This document shows positions 8,650-16,504 of a DNA stretch of 64,000 nt, in pieces. The notes beneath the pieces were generated by a model. That model was not told the DNA's origin and did not search any database. It saw only the letters and a list, made by a program, of their open reading frames with translations. The stretch comes from Poseidonibacter ostreae (lineage in GTDB: Bacteria > Campylobacterota > Campylobacteria > Campylobacterales > Arcobacteraceae), in NCBI RefSeq assembly GCF_009208055.1, contig NZ_WFKI01000013.1, positions 1 through 64,000 of the forward strand, given 5' to 3'. The translations under genes were made by a program, and so were the position numbers. Numbering within the stretch: the first letter of the stretch is position 1; each line of letters begins with the position of its first letter.

Positions 8650-9519
8650 ATGAAAAAAGATACTAAGCATATTCGTGCTGATATTGTAAATAAATCTCTT
8701 AACTATATATATAAGTATATTGATACAAATATCACTTTAGATGAGCTGGCAAAGTTAAATAGCATTAGCAAATACCATTTTCTTAGAATATTTAAAGAAG
8801 AAGTTGGTGAAAATTTATTTGAAAGAATTACAGCAATTAGATTACAAAAAGCTGCTTCTTTACTTCTTACAAATACTTACTCAACAATTAGTGAAATAAG
8901 CCAATTATGTGGATACTCCTCTCATACTTCTTTTATAAAAGCTTTTAAAAAACGTTTTATTTATACTCCCTCGCAATGGAGAAAAGGTTCTTATAAAAAT
9001 TTTTCTAAGGAGTCTTTAAATCTAAAAGATGATTTTTATAAAGAGTTTGAAAATATTAAAGTAAGTATAAAAGTAGTTCCTAAAAAAACTTGTGTTTATA
9101 TTAGACAAAAAGGATATGGTAAGGCTCAATTATCTCAAATTTGGGAAAGACTATTAGGTTTTGCCTATGAAAATAATATACTTAAAAATATCCAAATTGG
9201 TATTTATCATGATAATCCCATAATTACAGATAAAAAAGAGTGTAATTACATAGCAGCTATTGAAGTAGAAAAAGATTTTATACCAACAAATTCAATTAGT
9301 AAATTTGAAGTATTAGAATCTTTATGTGCAGTATTTGAATATAAAGGTGTTTATGGAGATATTGCAAAGCTAATGACATATATTTATCACTATTGGATGC
9401 CAAAAAGTGGCTATGAAGCAAAAACTTTACCAGCTTTTGCCATATATCATAAAAATCACTATTTAGAAGAGAATGATACTTTTAAACTAGAATTTTATGT
9501 ACCAATTAGAGTTGTTTAA
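8650..9519 (+). CDS. AraC-family transcriptional regulator with GyrI-like ligand domain
   Basis: A 289-residue regulator. Residues about 10-110 hold the two AraC helix-turn-helix motifs (LDELAKLNSISKYHFLRIFK, then ISEISQLCGYSSHTSFIKAF and the TPSQWRK end). Residues about 125-289 match the GyrI-like effector-binding fold (VPKKTCVYIRQKGYG, YKGVYGDI, LEFYVPIR), which binds small hydrophobic or cationic molecules in Rob/SoxS-like regulators. It starts 13 bases after the kinase at 6372-8636 with no clear ribosome binding site, so it may be translated from the same message. It is convergent, with a one-base gap, to the HxlR-family gene. Targets cannot be read from the sequence. Confidence 0.88.
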   Translation: MKKDTKHIRADIVNKSLNYIYKYIDTNITLDELAKLNSISKYHFLRIFKEEVGENLFERITAIRLQKAASLLLTNTYSTISEISQLCGYSSHTSFIKAFKKRFIYTPSQWRKGSYKNFSKESLNLKDDFYKEFENIKVSIKVVPKKTCVYIRQKGYGKAQLSQIWERLLGFAYENNILKNIQIGIYHDNPIITDKKECNYIAAIEVEKDFIPTNSISKFEVLESLCAVFEYKGVYGDIAKLMTYIYHYWMPKSGYEAKTLPAFAIYHKNHYLEENDTFKLEFYVPIRVV

Positions 9520-9520
9520 A

Positions 9521-9913
9521 TTATTTTCTTACTCCAATTTTTTTAGAAATTGTAGCTTCACATGTAACATGATCTTGACTTATTTCTCCATGCTCTTTTA
9601 CATAAGAAACTCCCCATTCAAACATATCTTTGAATACATCTCTTAATCTTTCTCCTGCAGGAGTAAGTGAATATACTACTTTAGGAGGAACTTGTGCAAA
9701 AACTTCTCTATTTATAATATTTTTTTCTTCTAACTCTTTTAGTTTAATAGTTAAAGTTTTTTGAGTTATTTGTGAAATACTTTTATGTAAATCTTTGAAT
9801 CTCTTAGGCTCAGCTAAAAGATTCCAGATTATTGATAGTTTCCATTTATCATTGAATATATCAAGTGTTACTGCTACAGAACACTCATACTCTTTATCAT
9901 TTATTATATACAT
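9521..9913 (-). CDS. HxlR-family winged-helix transcriptional regulator
   Basis: A 130-residue protein with the HxlR pattern. Cys11 lies in the N-terminal ECSVAVTLDIF, followed by the winged helix (WKLSIIWNLL, RFKDLHKSI, ITQKTLTIKLKELEE) and the wing (PPKVVYSLTPAGERL). Family members are dimeric and often sense aldehydes, quinones or other electrophiles through the N-terminal cysteine. That role is plausible here but unproven. An AAAGGAATT ribosome binding site precedes the ATG. It lies 84 bases downstream of the DsrE/F-like gene on the same strand and may belong to the same transcript. Confidence 0.9.
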   Translation of the reverse strand: MYIINDKEYECSVAVTLDIFNDKWKLSIIWNLLAEPKRFKDLHKSISQITQKTLTIKLKELEEKNIINREVFAQVPPKVVYSLTPAGERLRDVFKDMFEWGVSYVKEHGEISQDHVTCEATISKKIGVRK

Positions 9914-9997
9914 TTAAAATTCCTTTAGAATATATAGTATAACTAAAAATGGATTAACTTCTGTTACTTACTTAAATTACTGCAAGAGAAATATAAG

Positions 9998-10495
9998 TTA
10001 AAAAATTGGTACTAATTTATATCCTTGTGTTTGCCAGCCAATCAATGAAATAAAACCATCTGCTACAATACTCATTTCTTTTGGAATAGTTTTATTATCA
10101 ATATTGAAAACTTTTGTAGCAACTGCACATACTTCAAGTTTAACACCTAGTTTGGCTAAGTTTTGAATAGAGTTTTGAATAGAGTTTAAGTCTTCTTCAT
10201 TTTCCATCTCAAAAGCTTCATCTTGTTGTATACTTAAATATTTTACTGTTTTTCCAATAAATACTAAAACTAAATCTGGATTAACATCTTGTTTTATAAA
10301 ACCTGCGTGTGTTCCTTCTATAATTTTTAGATAAAAGGCAGTTGTTTTAACATCTGTAAAGTCTATTAAAAATACTCCTTTAGCTTCTTTGATACCATTT
10401 AGTGCTGCTTTGTCATTTATCTCTTGTGCACTTATGCTAGTGTTAAATAAAACTATTGTAGTTATAAAAAACAATATTTTAGCGATTGATTTCAT
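9998..10495 (-). CDS. Secreted DsrE/DsrF-like protein
   Basis: A 165-residue protein with a signal peptide (MKSIAKILFFITTIVLF, cleavage near ISA before QEIN). The rest shows the DsrE/DsrF-like fold: LVLVFIGKTVKYL, an internal helix, then GVKLEVCAVATKVFNI with one cysteine and a C-terminal VADGFISLIGWQTQGY. The cytoplasmic DsrE/F proteins relay sulfur through a conserved cysteine. Exported members of this fold are common in Campylobacterota and their role is unclear. HxlR-type regulator and secreted DsrE-like protein are neighbours on one strand, which suggests a shared response to reactive sulfur or electrophiles. That link is inference. Confidence 0.72.
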   Translation of the reverse strand: MKSIAKILFFITTIVLFNTSISAQEINDKAALNGIKEAKGVFLIDFTDVKTTAFYLKIIEGTHAGFIKQDVNPDLVLVFIGKTVKYLSIQQDEAFEMENEEDLNSIQNSIQNLAKLGVKLEVCAVATKVFNIDNKTIPKEMSIVADGFISLIGWQTQGYKLVPIF

Positions 10496-10519
10496 TTTTT
10501 AGTCCTTTAAATTTTGTTG

Positions 10520-10525
10520 ATTATA
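10520..10525 (-). promoter_or_regulatory. Putative -10 box for the DsrE/F-like gene
   Basis: TATAAT on the minus strand, about 25 bases upstream of the ATG at 10495, in a very AT-rich divergent intergenic region. Confidence 0.4.
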
Positions 10526-10614
10526 TAATAAAAAATTATAATATTTACTTTTGTTTTACTTATATTATAAAAAAGTAATATTAGTATAGAATCAAAGTAA
10601 AAATAATTTTTTGA

Positions 10615-10620
10615 TATAAT
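10615..10620 (+). promoter_or_regulatory. Putative -10 box for the gene at 10646
   Basis: TATAAT preceded by TTTTTTGA, 26 bases before the ATG at 10646. Confidence 0.45.
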
Positions 10621-10645
10621 ATAAAAATTTTAAGTAAGGTATTAT

Positions 10646-11182
10646 ATGAGCGATAGATTACATGAAGTAATTGCCGAAATTGGTGTATTACATAAAGAGT
10701 TAATAGAAAATAAAAAAATAGAAGATGCAAATGAAGTATTTGATTATATTGAAGATTTTGATAGTGATGTTAAAGAGCATTATTTAAACTTATTATTACA
10801 ATATTATTTTCAAGAAAATGATTTAAATAACTTAAAAGAGATGCTTTTAGTTGGTGCTAAATTTGATATGAGATTTTCTGATATAAAAAATGCATTTTTA
10901 AATATTAAAACAAGTGGCGAGAATGTTATTGAGTTTATGGAAGAGTCAGTTGTATTTTTAAAAGATACTGAATTAGAAGATGAATTAAATGAAATGTATT
11001 TATATTACACTCAAAATAAGTCATTACAAGTGGATCTAGAAGAGGCTGTAGAGCTTATAAAAAGAAATAGGTATGTTTGTGCTCATTGTTATAAAATTGA
11101 TGATAAATGCTACTCAGAACTTTTTTTAAATGAAGATTTATTAGAGAGTTTAAAGCGTGATTTGCCATATTTATTAGGTTAG
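10646..11182 (+). CDS. Conserved hypothetical protein with C-terminal CxxC motif
   Basis: A 178-residue soluble, acidic, mostly helical protein. The first 130 residues look like a helical repeat scaffold (for example EANEVFDYIEDFDSDVKEHY and ENDLNNLKEML). Near residue 145 is VCAHCYKIDDKCYSE, three cysteines that could bind a metal. I do not recognise the family. AAGG precedes the ATG at a good distance. The following membrane protein begins four bases after the stop, so the two genes are probably translated from one message. Confidence 0.6.
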   Translation: MSDRLHEVIAEIGVLHKELIENKKIEDANEVFDYIEDFDSDVKEHYLNLLLQYYFQENDLNNLKEMLLVGAKFDMRFSDIKNAFLNIKTSGENVIEFMEESVVFLKDTELEDELNEMYLYYTQNKSLQVDLEEAVELIKRNRYVCAHCYKIDDKCYSELFLNEDLLESLKRDLPYLLG

Positions 11183-11185
11183 TAA

Positions 11186-11923
11186 ATGCCTCCTTTTGAG
11201 TTAGTTATTCCTGAAAGTTTTTTATTTATACCAGCAAACTTATCTTATATTTCTTTTTGTTTTTTTATTAGTTTTCTAATTTACAGATTATCTAAAAGTA
11301 TAATAGTTTTTTTAATTGCACTTCTAGGTTTTTTAAGTCTGATGTATTCTGACTTGATATTTAAGTATGCTATAAAAAGTTATTATGAAATAATAGTAGC
11401 AAATAAAACTATTGTTTCATATCCTATAAAAAATGAAGATGGAAAGATTGATAGCTTATCAACTGTTCGAGTTTATAATTTTCCTTTAACAAAATTATCT
11501 TTATCAAAAAGTGAGGAAAATGAAATAATAAAACTGCATGAATCTTATATAAGTAAATTTATTGATATTTCAACAGTAAGATATAGATATAACAAATATT
11601 TTTATAATGACAAAAGAATTTTTCTAAATGTATATAAATATGATAATTCTTTTTTGAAAGATTTAAACCAAAAAGCAAAGTATTCAATTAGAAAAAACAA
11701 AAAGAAGAGTTTATATCCTGATTTTTATAGTGAATTTGAATATAAATTTATTGATACTTCGACAAATGATGTTTTAACAAGAGCTTATTTAGTTAGTTTT
11801 CCAATTAGTACAAATAAATTAAGAAATAGATTTTTATATTGGACAAAAGAAAAAGAGTTAGAGTTTAATTTAAGTAGTATTCAAAACTTTGATACGGTTT
11901 ATAAAAAACTATTTATTGATTAG
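11186..11923 (+). CDS. Hypothetical membrane-anchored protein
   Basis: A 245-residue protein with two hydrophobic segments near residues 15-35 and 38-60, followed by a soluble domain rich in Tyr, Lys and Asn. No motif is recognisable. The ATG follows the stop of the previous gene by three bases (TAG TAA ATG). The family is unknown to me. The soluble part could be cytoplasmic or periplasmic depending on the topology of the two segments. Confidence 0.5.
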   Translation: MPPFELVIPESFLFIPANLSYISFCFFISFLIYRLSKSIIVFLIALLGFLSLMYSDLIFKYAIKSYYEIIVANKTIVSYPIKNEDGKIDSLSTVRVYNFPLTKLSLSKSEENEIIKLHESYISKFIDISTVRYRYNKYFYNDKRIFLNVYKYDNSFLKDLNQKAKYSIRKNKKKSLYPDFYSEFEYKFIDTSTNDVLTRAYLVSFPISTNKLRNRFLYWTKEKELEFNLSSIQNFDTVYKKLFID

Positions 11924-11943
11924 GCACTTAAGTAGATTTGATA

Positions 11944-11973
11944 AAATGGGAGTTTAAAAAATACTTCCCATTT
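11944..11973. terminator. Hairpin between convergent genes
   Basis: An imperfect inverted repeat (AAATGGGAGT with ACTTCCCATTT, one bulge) overlaps the 3' end of the minus-strand gene at 11954. On the minus strand it is followed by TTTTAT, so it can end that transcript. It may also stop the opposing one. Confidence 0.5.
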
Positions 11974-12277
11974 CATCATTTAAATAAGCATCAATTTTTT
12001 TTATAAACTCATCAAAGTTTCTGCTTCCTTGTTTATTAAAAACAACAATTTCTTCACCAAAATCATCTTGAATAAAGTGCTCTTCTTTTAAAATGTTTTT
12101 ATATAATTCTTGTAACTCATCATCACTTTCTTGCTTATTAAATAAGAACCAATTAGCAGTATCTTCTTCAATTCTAACTAAGCCATAAGTTTTTCTCTCA
12201 TCAATATAGTCTTGTATTGTTCCATTTTCAAATTGCGCACCAACAACTAAATCATTTTCATTTAAAATCATTTCCAT
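11954..12277 (-). CDS. Conserved hypothetical acidic protein
   Basis: The frame can extend to a TTG at 12301, but the ATG at 12277 has an AAAAGG ribosome binding site eight bases upstream, so I use it (107 residues, starting MEMILNENDLVVGAQFENG). The protein is soluble and acidic, with no recognisable domain. It has EDTANWFLFNK in the middle and DEFIKKIDAYLNDE near the C terminus. It diverges from the radical SAM gene at 12337. I cannot assign a function. Confidence 0.55.
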   Translation of the reverse strand: MEMILNENDLVVGAQFENGTIQDYIDERKTYGLVRIEEDTANWFLFNKQESDDELQELYKNILKEEHFIQDDFGEEIVVFNKQGSRNFDEFIKKIDAYLNDEMGSIF

Positions 12278-12336
12278 TTTATACCTTTTATTAAAACGCA
12301 ATTATAATCAAAGCTTGGTTATTTCTTGATTAGGTA

Positions 12337-13284
12337 TTGTCTAGATATTGCGAGTATTTTATTAAGGATTTGATACAATCACAAGAAAATATAATTAAGG
12401 TTAATATTATTAAAAAGTTTAGAAAAGTTCATATAGAAATTACAAATATATGTAACTTAAAATGTACATTTTGCCCTCCTAAGATAAAACCAAATGGTGT
12501 AATGTCTTTAGAAGATTTTGATGATATAAATAAGCAATTAAAACCATATACTAAAGAGTTAGCTTACCATATAGTTGGAGATCCGCTAGTTCTTAGAAAT
12601 TTAAATGAATACTTAGATATTAGTTTAAAACATGATTTAAAAGTAAATATCACAACAACAGCAAATAAAATATCATCAAATGATTATAATGCTTTAATGA
12701 ATAAAACAATAAAACAAATAAATTTTTCAATAAACTCGTATAATGCAAACTCTCATAAAAAATCTTTAGATGAGTATTTAAATCCTATTTTAGATTTTGT
12801 AAAATATGCTCAAGAAAAATCACATGAGTATTTTATAAATTTTAGAATATGGAATTTAGATGAAAGTAAAAGTGCAAGAGAGTTTAATACCCAAGTTTTT
12901 AAAAAAGTTAATGAGTATTTTAATACTGATATTAATATTGATGATGTTTATACTCAAAGACCTAAAAATATACGAATAGCAAAAAAATTGTTTTTTAATT
13001 TTGATGAGTACTTTAACTGGCCAAGTTTAGAAAATGATTTCGTTTCAGATAAAGGTTTTTGCTATGGCTTAGATTCACATTTTGGTATTTTAACATCAGG
13101 AGAAGTAGTTCCTTGTTGTTTAGATCAAAATGCATGTATAAATTTAGGAAATACAAATACTTCACAATTAAAAGATATTCTAAGTTCTACTAGAGTTAAA
13201 ACTATTCAAGATGGTTTTAAAGTAGGGAAAGTAGTAGAAGAACTTTGCCAAAAATGTGAATATAGAACTAGATTTGATAAGTAA
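12337..13284 (+). CDS. Radical SAM/SPASM-domain protein
   Basis: About 315 residues. The radical SAM cluster motif is ITNICNLKCTFC (Cys39, Cys43, Cys46), binding a [4Fe-4S] that cleaves S-adenosylmethionine. The C-terminal part has CYGLDSHFGILTSGEVVPCC, then LGNTNTSQLKDI and LCQKCEYR, the spacing of a SPASM domain with auxiliary Fe-S clusters. SPASM enzymes often modify peptides or proteins. No small precursor peptide gene is evident next to it. The start is uncertain: a stop lies at 12331, only TTG codons (12337, 12370) are available, and neither has a well-spaced ribosome binding site. The substrate is unknown. Confidence 0.82.
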   Translation: MSRYCEYFIKDLIQSQENIIKVNIIKKFRKVHIEITNICNLKCTFCPPKIKPNGVMSLEDFDDINKQLKPYTKELAYHIVGDPLVLRNLNEYLDISLKHDLKVNITTTANKISSNDYNALMNKTIKQINFSINSYNANSHKKSLDEYLNPILDFVKYAQEKSHEYFINFRIWNLDESKSAREFNTQVFKKVNEYFNTDINIDDVYTQRPKNIRIAKKLFFNFDEYFNWPSLENDFVSDKGFCYGLDSHFGILTSGEVVPCCLDQNACINLGNTNTSQLKDILSSTRVKTIQDGFKVGKVVEELCQKCEYRTRFDK

Positions 13285-13299
13285 TAAGAAGGAAGAAGT

Positions 13300-14157
13300 T
13301 TGAGTGAAACAGATATTTTTTTAAGAAGTTTAAAAGATTTTTTAACACCAAAGATGTTAAAGATTTCATTGATTCCTTTGATTGTTACAATGATTTTTTT
13401 ATATATACTATTTTTTGCTGCTGCAGATTTTGGAATTACTGCATTACAAGAAACAGCACAAGCTTCTCAAAATGGAGAAGAGATTGTTATTGATGAAAGT
13501 GCACCTTTTTATTTTGTTTGGGCTACATATTTAATAGTATTTTTATTTAAATACTCATTTACTTCATATATTGCAGGATTTTTATTATATACAGTTGGTA
13601 CTATTATTGTATTGAAGATATCTGTACTTTTAACTATTGTTGTAATTGGATTTTTAACACCAATTATTTTAAACAAAATACATAAAAGACACTATTCTCA
13701 TTTAACTTTACATGGTCATGGGACTTTATTATCTCCTTTATGGGTATTATTGAAAAGTTCATTGATGATGATATTACTTTTTATACTATTTATTCCACTA
13801 TATTTTATACCATTATTAAATATAATTGCTTTTTCTTTACCTTTTTACTATTTTTTCCATAAGCTATTAAATTATGATGTTTCATCAACAATATTAAGCC
13901 AAGAAGAGTTTAAAGTAATATATCAAGAGGAAGCTGGAAAAGTAAGACTTAGAACATTACTTCTATATTTTATATCTATGATTCCTTTTATAACACTATT
14001 TACAGCAGTTTTTTATATCATATATTTAGGACATGGGTATTTTATAAAGTTAGAACAGATGTATAAATTAGATATTCCAGATTCTAATATAGATGAAGAT
14101 GTCGTAAAAGAAGAGATAAAAGAGTTAGAGCAAAGAAAGCAAATAAGTAATTCTTAA
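13300..14157 (+). CDS. EI24/CysZ-like multi-pass membrane protein
   Basis: A 285-residue inner-membrane protein starting at TTG 13300 behind a strong GAAGGAAG ribosome binding site. Hydrophobic stretches near residues 20-45, 78-125, 150-185 and 225-250 give a multi-pass topology. The LRSLKDFLTPKMLKISLIPL start and the general layout fit the EI24/CysZ family, some members of which support sulfate uptake. The C terminus is charged (DEDVVKEEIKELEQRK). It follows the radical SAM gene by 15 bases and converges on the response regulator. Confidence 0.7.
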   Translation: MSETDIFLRSLKDFLTPKMLKISLIPLIVTMIFLYILFFAAADFGITALQETAQASQNGEEIVIDESAPFYFVWATYLIVFLFKYSFTSYIAGFLLYTVGTIIVLKISVLLTIVVIGFLTPIILNKIHKRHYSHLTLHGHGTLLSPLWVLLKSSLMMILLFILFIPLYFIPLLNIIAFSLPFYYFFHKLLNYDVSSTILSQEEFKVIYQEEAGKVRLRTLLLYFISMIPFITLFTAVFYIIYLGHGYFIKLEQMYKLDIPDSNIDEDVVKEEIKELEQRKQISNS

Positions 14158-14168
14158 ATTACTTATTT
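14141..14168. terminator. AT-only hairpin between convergent genes
   Basis: A perfect 12-bp inverted repeat (AAATAAGTAATT, loop CTTA, AATTACTTATTT). It includes the stop codon of the EI24-like gene and touches the end of the response-regulator gene. The stem has few G-C pairs, so the hairpin is weak, but the position between two convergent genes supports a bidirectional terminator. Confidence 0.5.
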
Positions 14169-14854
14169 TAACCTCTAACAAGACGGTAGCCAGTTCCTTG
14201 AATATTTTTTAAAGATTTTTCAGGGAGCTTTTTTCTAAAGTTTTTTATAAATAATCTCATTGCATTTGGTGTCATAACTGAATCTTCATCCCAAATAAGA
14301 TTTTCCATCTCTTCATAAGTTATTATTCTATCTTTTGTAAGCAATTGTTTTAAAAATAGGGCTTCTTTTTTTGTTAAATCAAACTGTTCTTCATCATTTG
14401 TAATTATTGATTTACTAAAATCAAATAGCCACTTTTCATTAAGATTATATATTTTATTATCATCATAACTTTTTATAAAGGCTTCTAAGGCATTTATTAA
14501 TTTATCATGTGTAATTGGTTTAACAATGTATTTAATTAGATGTAATTCAGTAGCTTGAAGCATATAATCTAAATCTGTAAATGCAGAAGTAATAATAATT
14601 CTAGTTTTTGAATCTGATTCTCTGATTCTTCTTATTAAATCAAGACCATTTTCATTGCCCATTTGTATATCTGTAATTATTAAGTCAGGTTTGTTTTGTA
14701 CGTATTTTAAATAAGCATCATTTGCATTTTTTGCAGTATAAGTTTCTTTAAAATAATGCTCTAAAATTTCATTGATATTCTCTCTTATTCCATCTTCATC
14801 TTCTGCATATAATACTCTAAATGCATTCAGTTTATTAATTAATATTTCTTGCAT
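14168..14854 (-). CDS. OmpR-type response regulator
   Basis: A 228-residue protein. The receiver domain (about 10-128) has LYAEDEDGIR acidic residues, the phospho-acceptor Asp62 in IITDIQMG, the switch Thr/Ser in IIITSAF and Lys in YIVKPI. The C-terminal winged helix (about 135-226; FDLTKKEALFLKQLL, LRLF-like MRLFIKNFRKKL, IQGTGYRLV) is OmpR/PhoB type and binds DNA as a dimer when phosphorylated. It diverges from the Cache kinase at 14919, which is probably its partner. A palindrome lies between the two starts. Confidence 0.92.
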   Translation of the reverse strand: MQEILINKLNAFRVLYAEDEDGIRENINEILEHYFKETYTAKNANDAYLKYVQNKPDLIITDIQMGNENGLDLIRRIRESDSKTRIIITSAFTDLDYMLQATELHLIKYIVKPITHDKLINALEAFIKSYDDNKIYNLNEKWLFDFSKSIITNDEEQFDLTKKEALFLKQLLTKDRIITYEEMENLIWDEDSVMTPNAMRLFIKNFRKKLPEKSLKNIQGTGYRLVRG

Positions 14855-14881
14855 ATACTAAAAACCCTTGTTAGAAAATTT

Positions 14882-14896
14882 ATGCTATCATAGCAT
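14882..14896. promoter_or_regulatory. Palindrome in the response regulator/kinase divergent region
   Basis: ATGCTA-TCA-TAGCAT, a perfect 6-bp dyad with a 3-base centre. It sits in the 64-base gap between the divergent starts at 14854 and 14919. It is a reasonable operator for autoregulation, although OmpR-type proteins more often bind direct repeats. Confidence 0.4.
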
Positions 14897-14918
14897 AATT
14901 AAGGTTACAAGGAAAAAT

Positions 14919-16478
14919 TTGAGACTAATAACTGAAAAGAATCTATCTAAAATAATAATCTATATCTTTATAATAATTATGTCTTCAATGATTTTTATGA
15001 TTACATATTTTTATGTAAAAAATACATATGAAAACTTTGAAACAGAGATGAAAATATTTAAAGAAGAGTATTATGAAATTAAGAAAAAAACACTAAAAAA
15101 AGAAGTAGATACGGTTTTAGATATCTTTAATTACAATATTACAAAAGAGTATATAGATAATCAAGAACAAAAAAATGAAGCAATAAGATTGCTTAATAAT
15201 ATTAGATTTGAGAAAAATAAAAGTAACTATTTTTTTGTATATGAAATAAAAAATATGAATGGTGGCGATGATTTTGCAAAACTTTTAGTAAATCCAAATA
15301 GACCAGATATTGTGGGAAGATTAATATCTACAAATTATACAGATGATAATGGAAAGAAATTTAGAGAAATATTTTTAAAAGATATTAGAGAAAAACAAGA
15401 ATCTTACACACAATATACATATAAAAAACCAGGAACAAATGAAATAAAGCAAAAGTTATCATATTTTAAATACTATGAAAACTGGAATTGGGTTTTAGCA
15501 GTTGGAGTATATACAGATGATATTGAAAAAGAGATCTCTATAAAAAGAGAACATTTAGAATCTAGTATTAAAAAACAAGTAGGACAAAATGTTGTTTTAT
15601 TTATTATGTTTTTATCATTAGCAATTTTAATATCAATTGTAGTTTCTCAAAAAATTGATGAGGTCTTAAAAACATATGAAGAGAAAGTAAAAGCTAAAAC
15701 ACAAGAGCTTGAAAATCTAAATAAAAGCTTAGAAGAAAAAGTAAAAGAAGAGCTTGAAAAAAATAGAGAAAAAGAACAGCTTCTAGTTCAAAAATCCAAA
15801 TTTATTGCACTTGGGGAGATGATATCTAATATAGCACATCAATGGAGACAGCCTTTATCTGAGTTATCTTCGATACTTATGTATATGAAATTTAAACATA
15901 GTATTGGCAAACTTGATGATAAAACAATGCAAGTAAAAAGTGAAGAGGCTGATGATGTTTTAGATTATATGTCTCATACAATTGATGATTTTAGAAATTT
16001 TTTCATGCCAAAAAAAGAGAAAGAAGAGTTTTATTTATATAAAGTTTTAGACTCTGTTATGACAATTGTTTCAAGCTCTTTAAAGAGTGATAAAATTAAT
16101 GTTGAGATTAATATTAATAAAAATATTAAACTTACTACATATTTAAATGAATATGAACAAGTGATATTAAATATATTAAAAAATGCAAAAGATGCATTAA
16201 TTGAAAAAAATATCAAAAAACCTAGTATTAAAATTTCAGCTTATGAAGAGTCTGAGTATGTGGTACTATTTATTGAAGATAATGCAGGAGGTATTACTGT
16301 TGAGCCAATAGGAAAAATTTACGAGCCATACTTTACTACAAAAGATGATAGTAATGGAACAGGAATAGGTTTATATATGTCAAAAATTATTATAGATAAA
16401 AATATGAAAGGTAAATTAAGAGTAAGAAATACTAAATCTGGAGCGAAGTTTGGGATTCATGTACCAAAGTCTTTATAA
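14919..16478 (+). CDS. Membrane histidine kinase with a Cache sensor, partner of the divergent response regulator
   Basis: The frame is open from 14868, but the TTG at 14919 follows AAGGAA with a short spacer and gives a normal signal-anchor (MRLITEKNLSKIIIYIF). I choose it (519 residues). Membrane segments lie near 10-30 and 225-245. Between them is a single Cache domain (NYFFVYEI, LLVNPNRPDIVGR, YENWNWVLAVGVYTDDI). A coiled coil of Lys/Glu repeats leads to SNIAHQWRQPLS (His307) and the ATPase domain (ILKNAKDALI, DNAGGI, YEPYFTTK, GTGIGLYM). Cache domains of this type bind carboxylates or amino acids. It is divergent from, and probably phosphorylates, the regulator at 14168-14854. Confidence 0.9.
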   Translation: MRLITEKNLSKIIIYIFIIIMSSMIFMITYFYVKNTYENFETEMKIFKEEYYEIKKKTLKKEVDTVLDIFNYNITKEYIDNQEQKNEAIRLLNNIRFEKNKSNYFFVYEIKNMNGGDDFAKLLVNPNRPDIVGRLISTNYTDDNGKKFREIFLKDIREKQESYTQYTYKKPGTNEIKQKLSYFKYYENWNWVLAVGVYTDDIEKEISIKREHLESSIKKQVGQNVVLFIMFLSLAILISIVVSQKIDEVLKTYEEKVKAKTQELENLNKSLEEKVKEELEKNREKEQLLVQKSKFIALGEMISNIAHQWRQPLSELSSILMYMKFKHSIGKLDDKTMQVKSEEADDVLDYMSHTIDDFRNFFMPKKEKEEFYLYKVLDSVMTIVSSSLKSDKINVEININKNIKLTTYLNEYEQVILNILKNAKDALIEKNIKKPSIKISAYEESEYVVLFIEDNAGGITVEPIGKIYEPYFTTKDDSNGTGIGLYMSKIIIDKNMKGKLRVRNTKSGAKFGIHVPKSL

Positions 16479-16489
16479 AAAGACCTTGG
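16464..16489. terminator. Possible bidirectional hairpin between kinase and chemoreceptor
   Basis: An imperfect palindrome (CCAA.GTCTTT ... AAAGAC.TTGG) overlaps the kinase stop and lies just before the convergent chemoreceptor end at 16505. Confidence 0.35.
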
Positions 16490-16504
16490 CAGTTTAAAAA
16501 AAGT

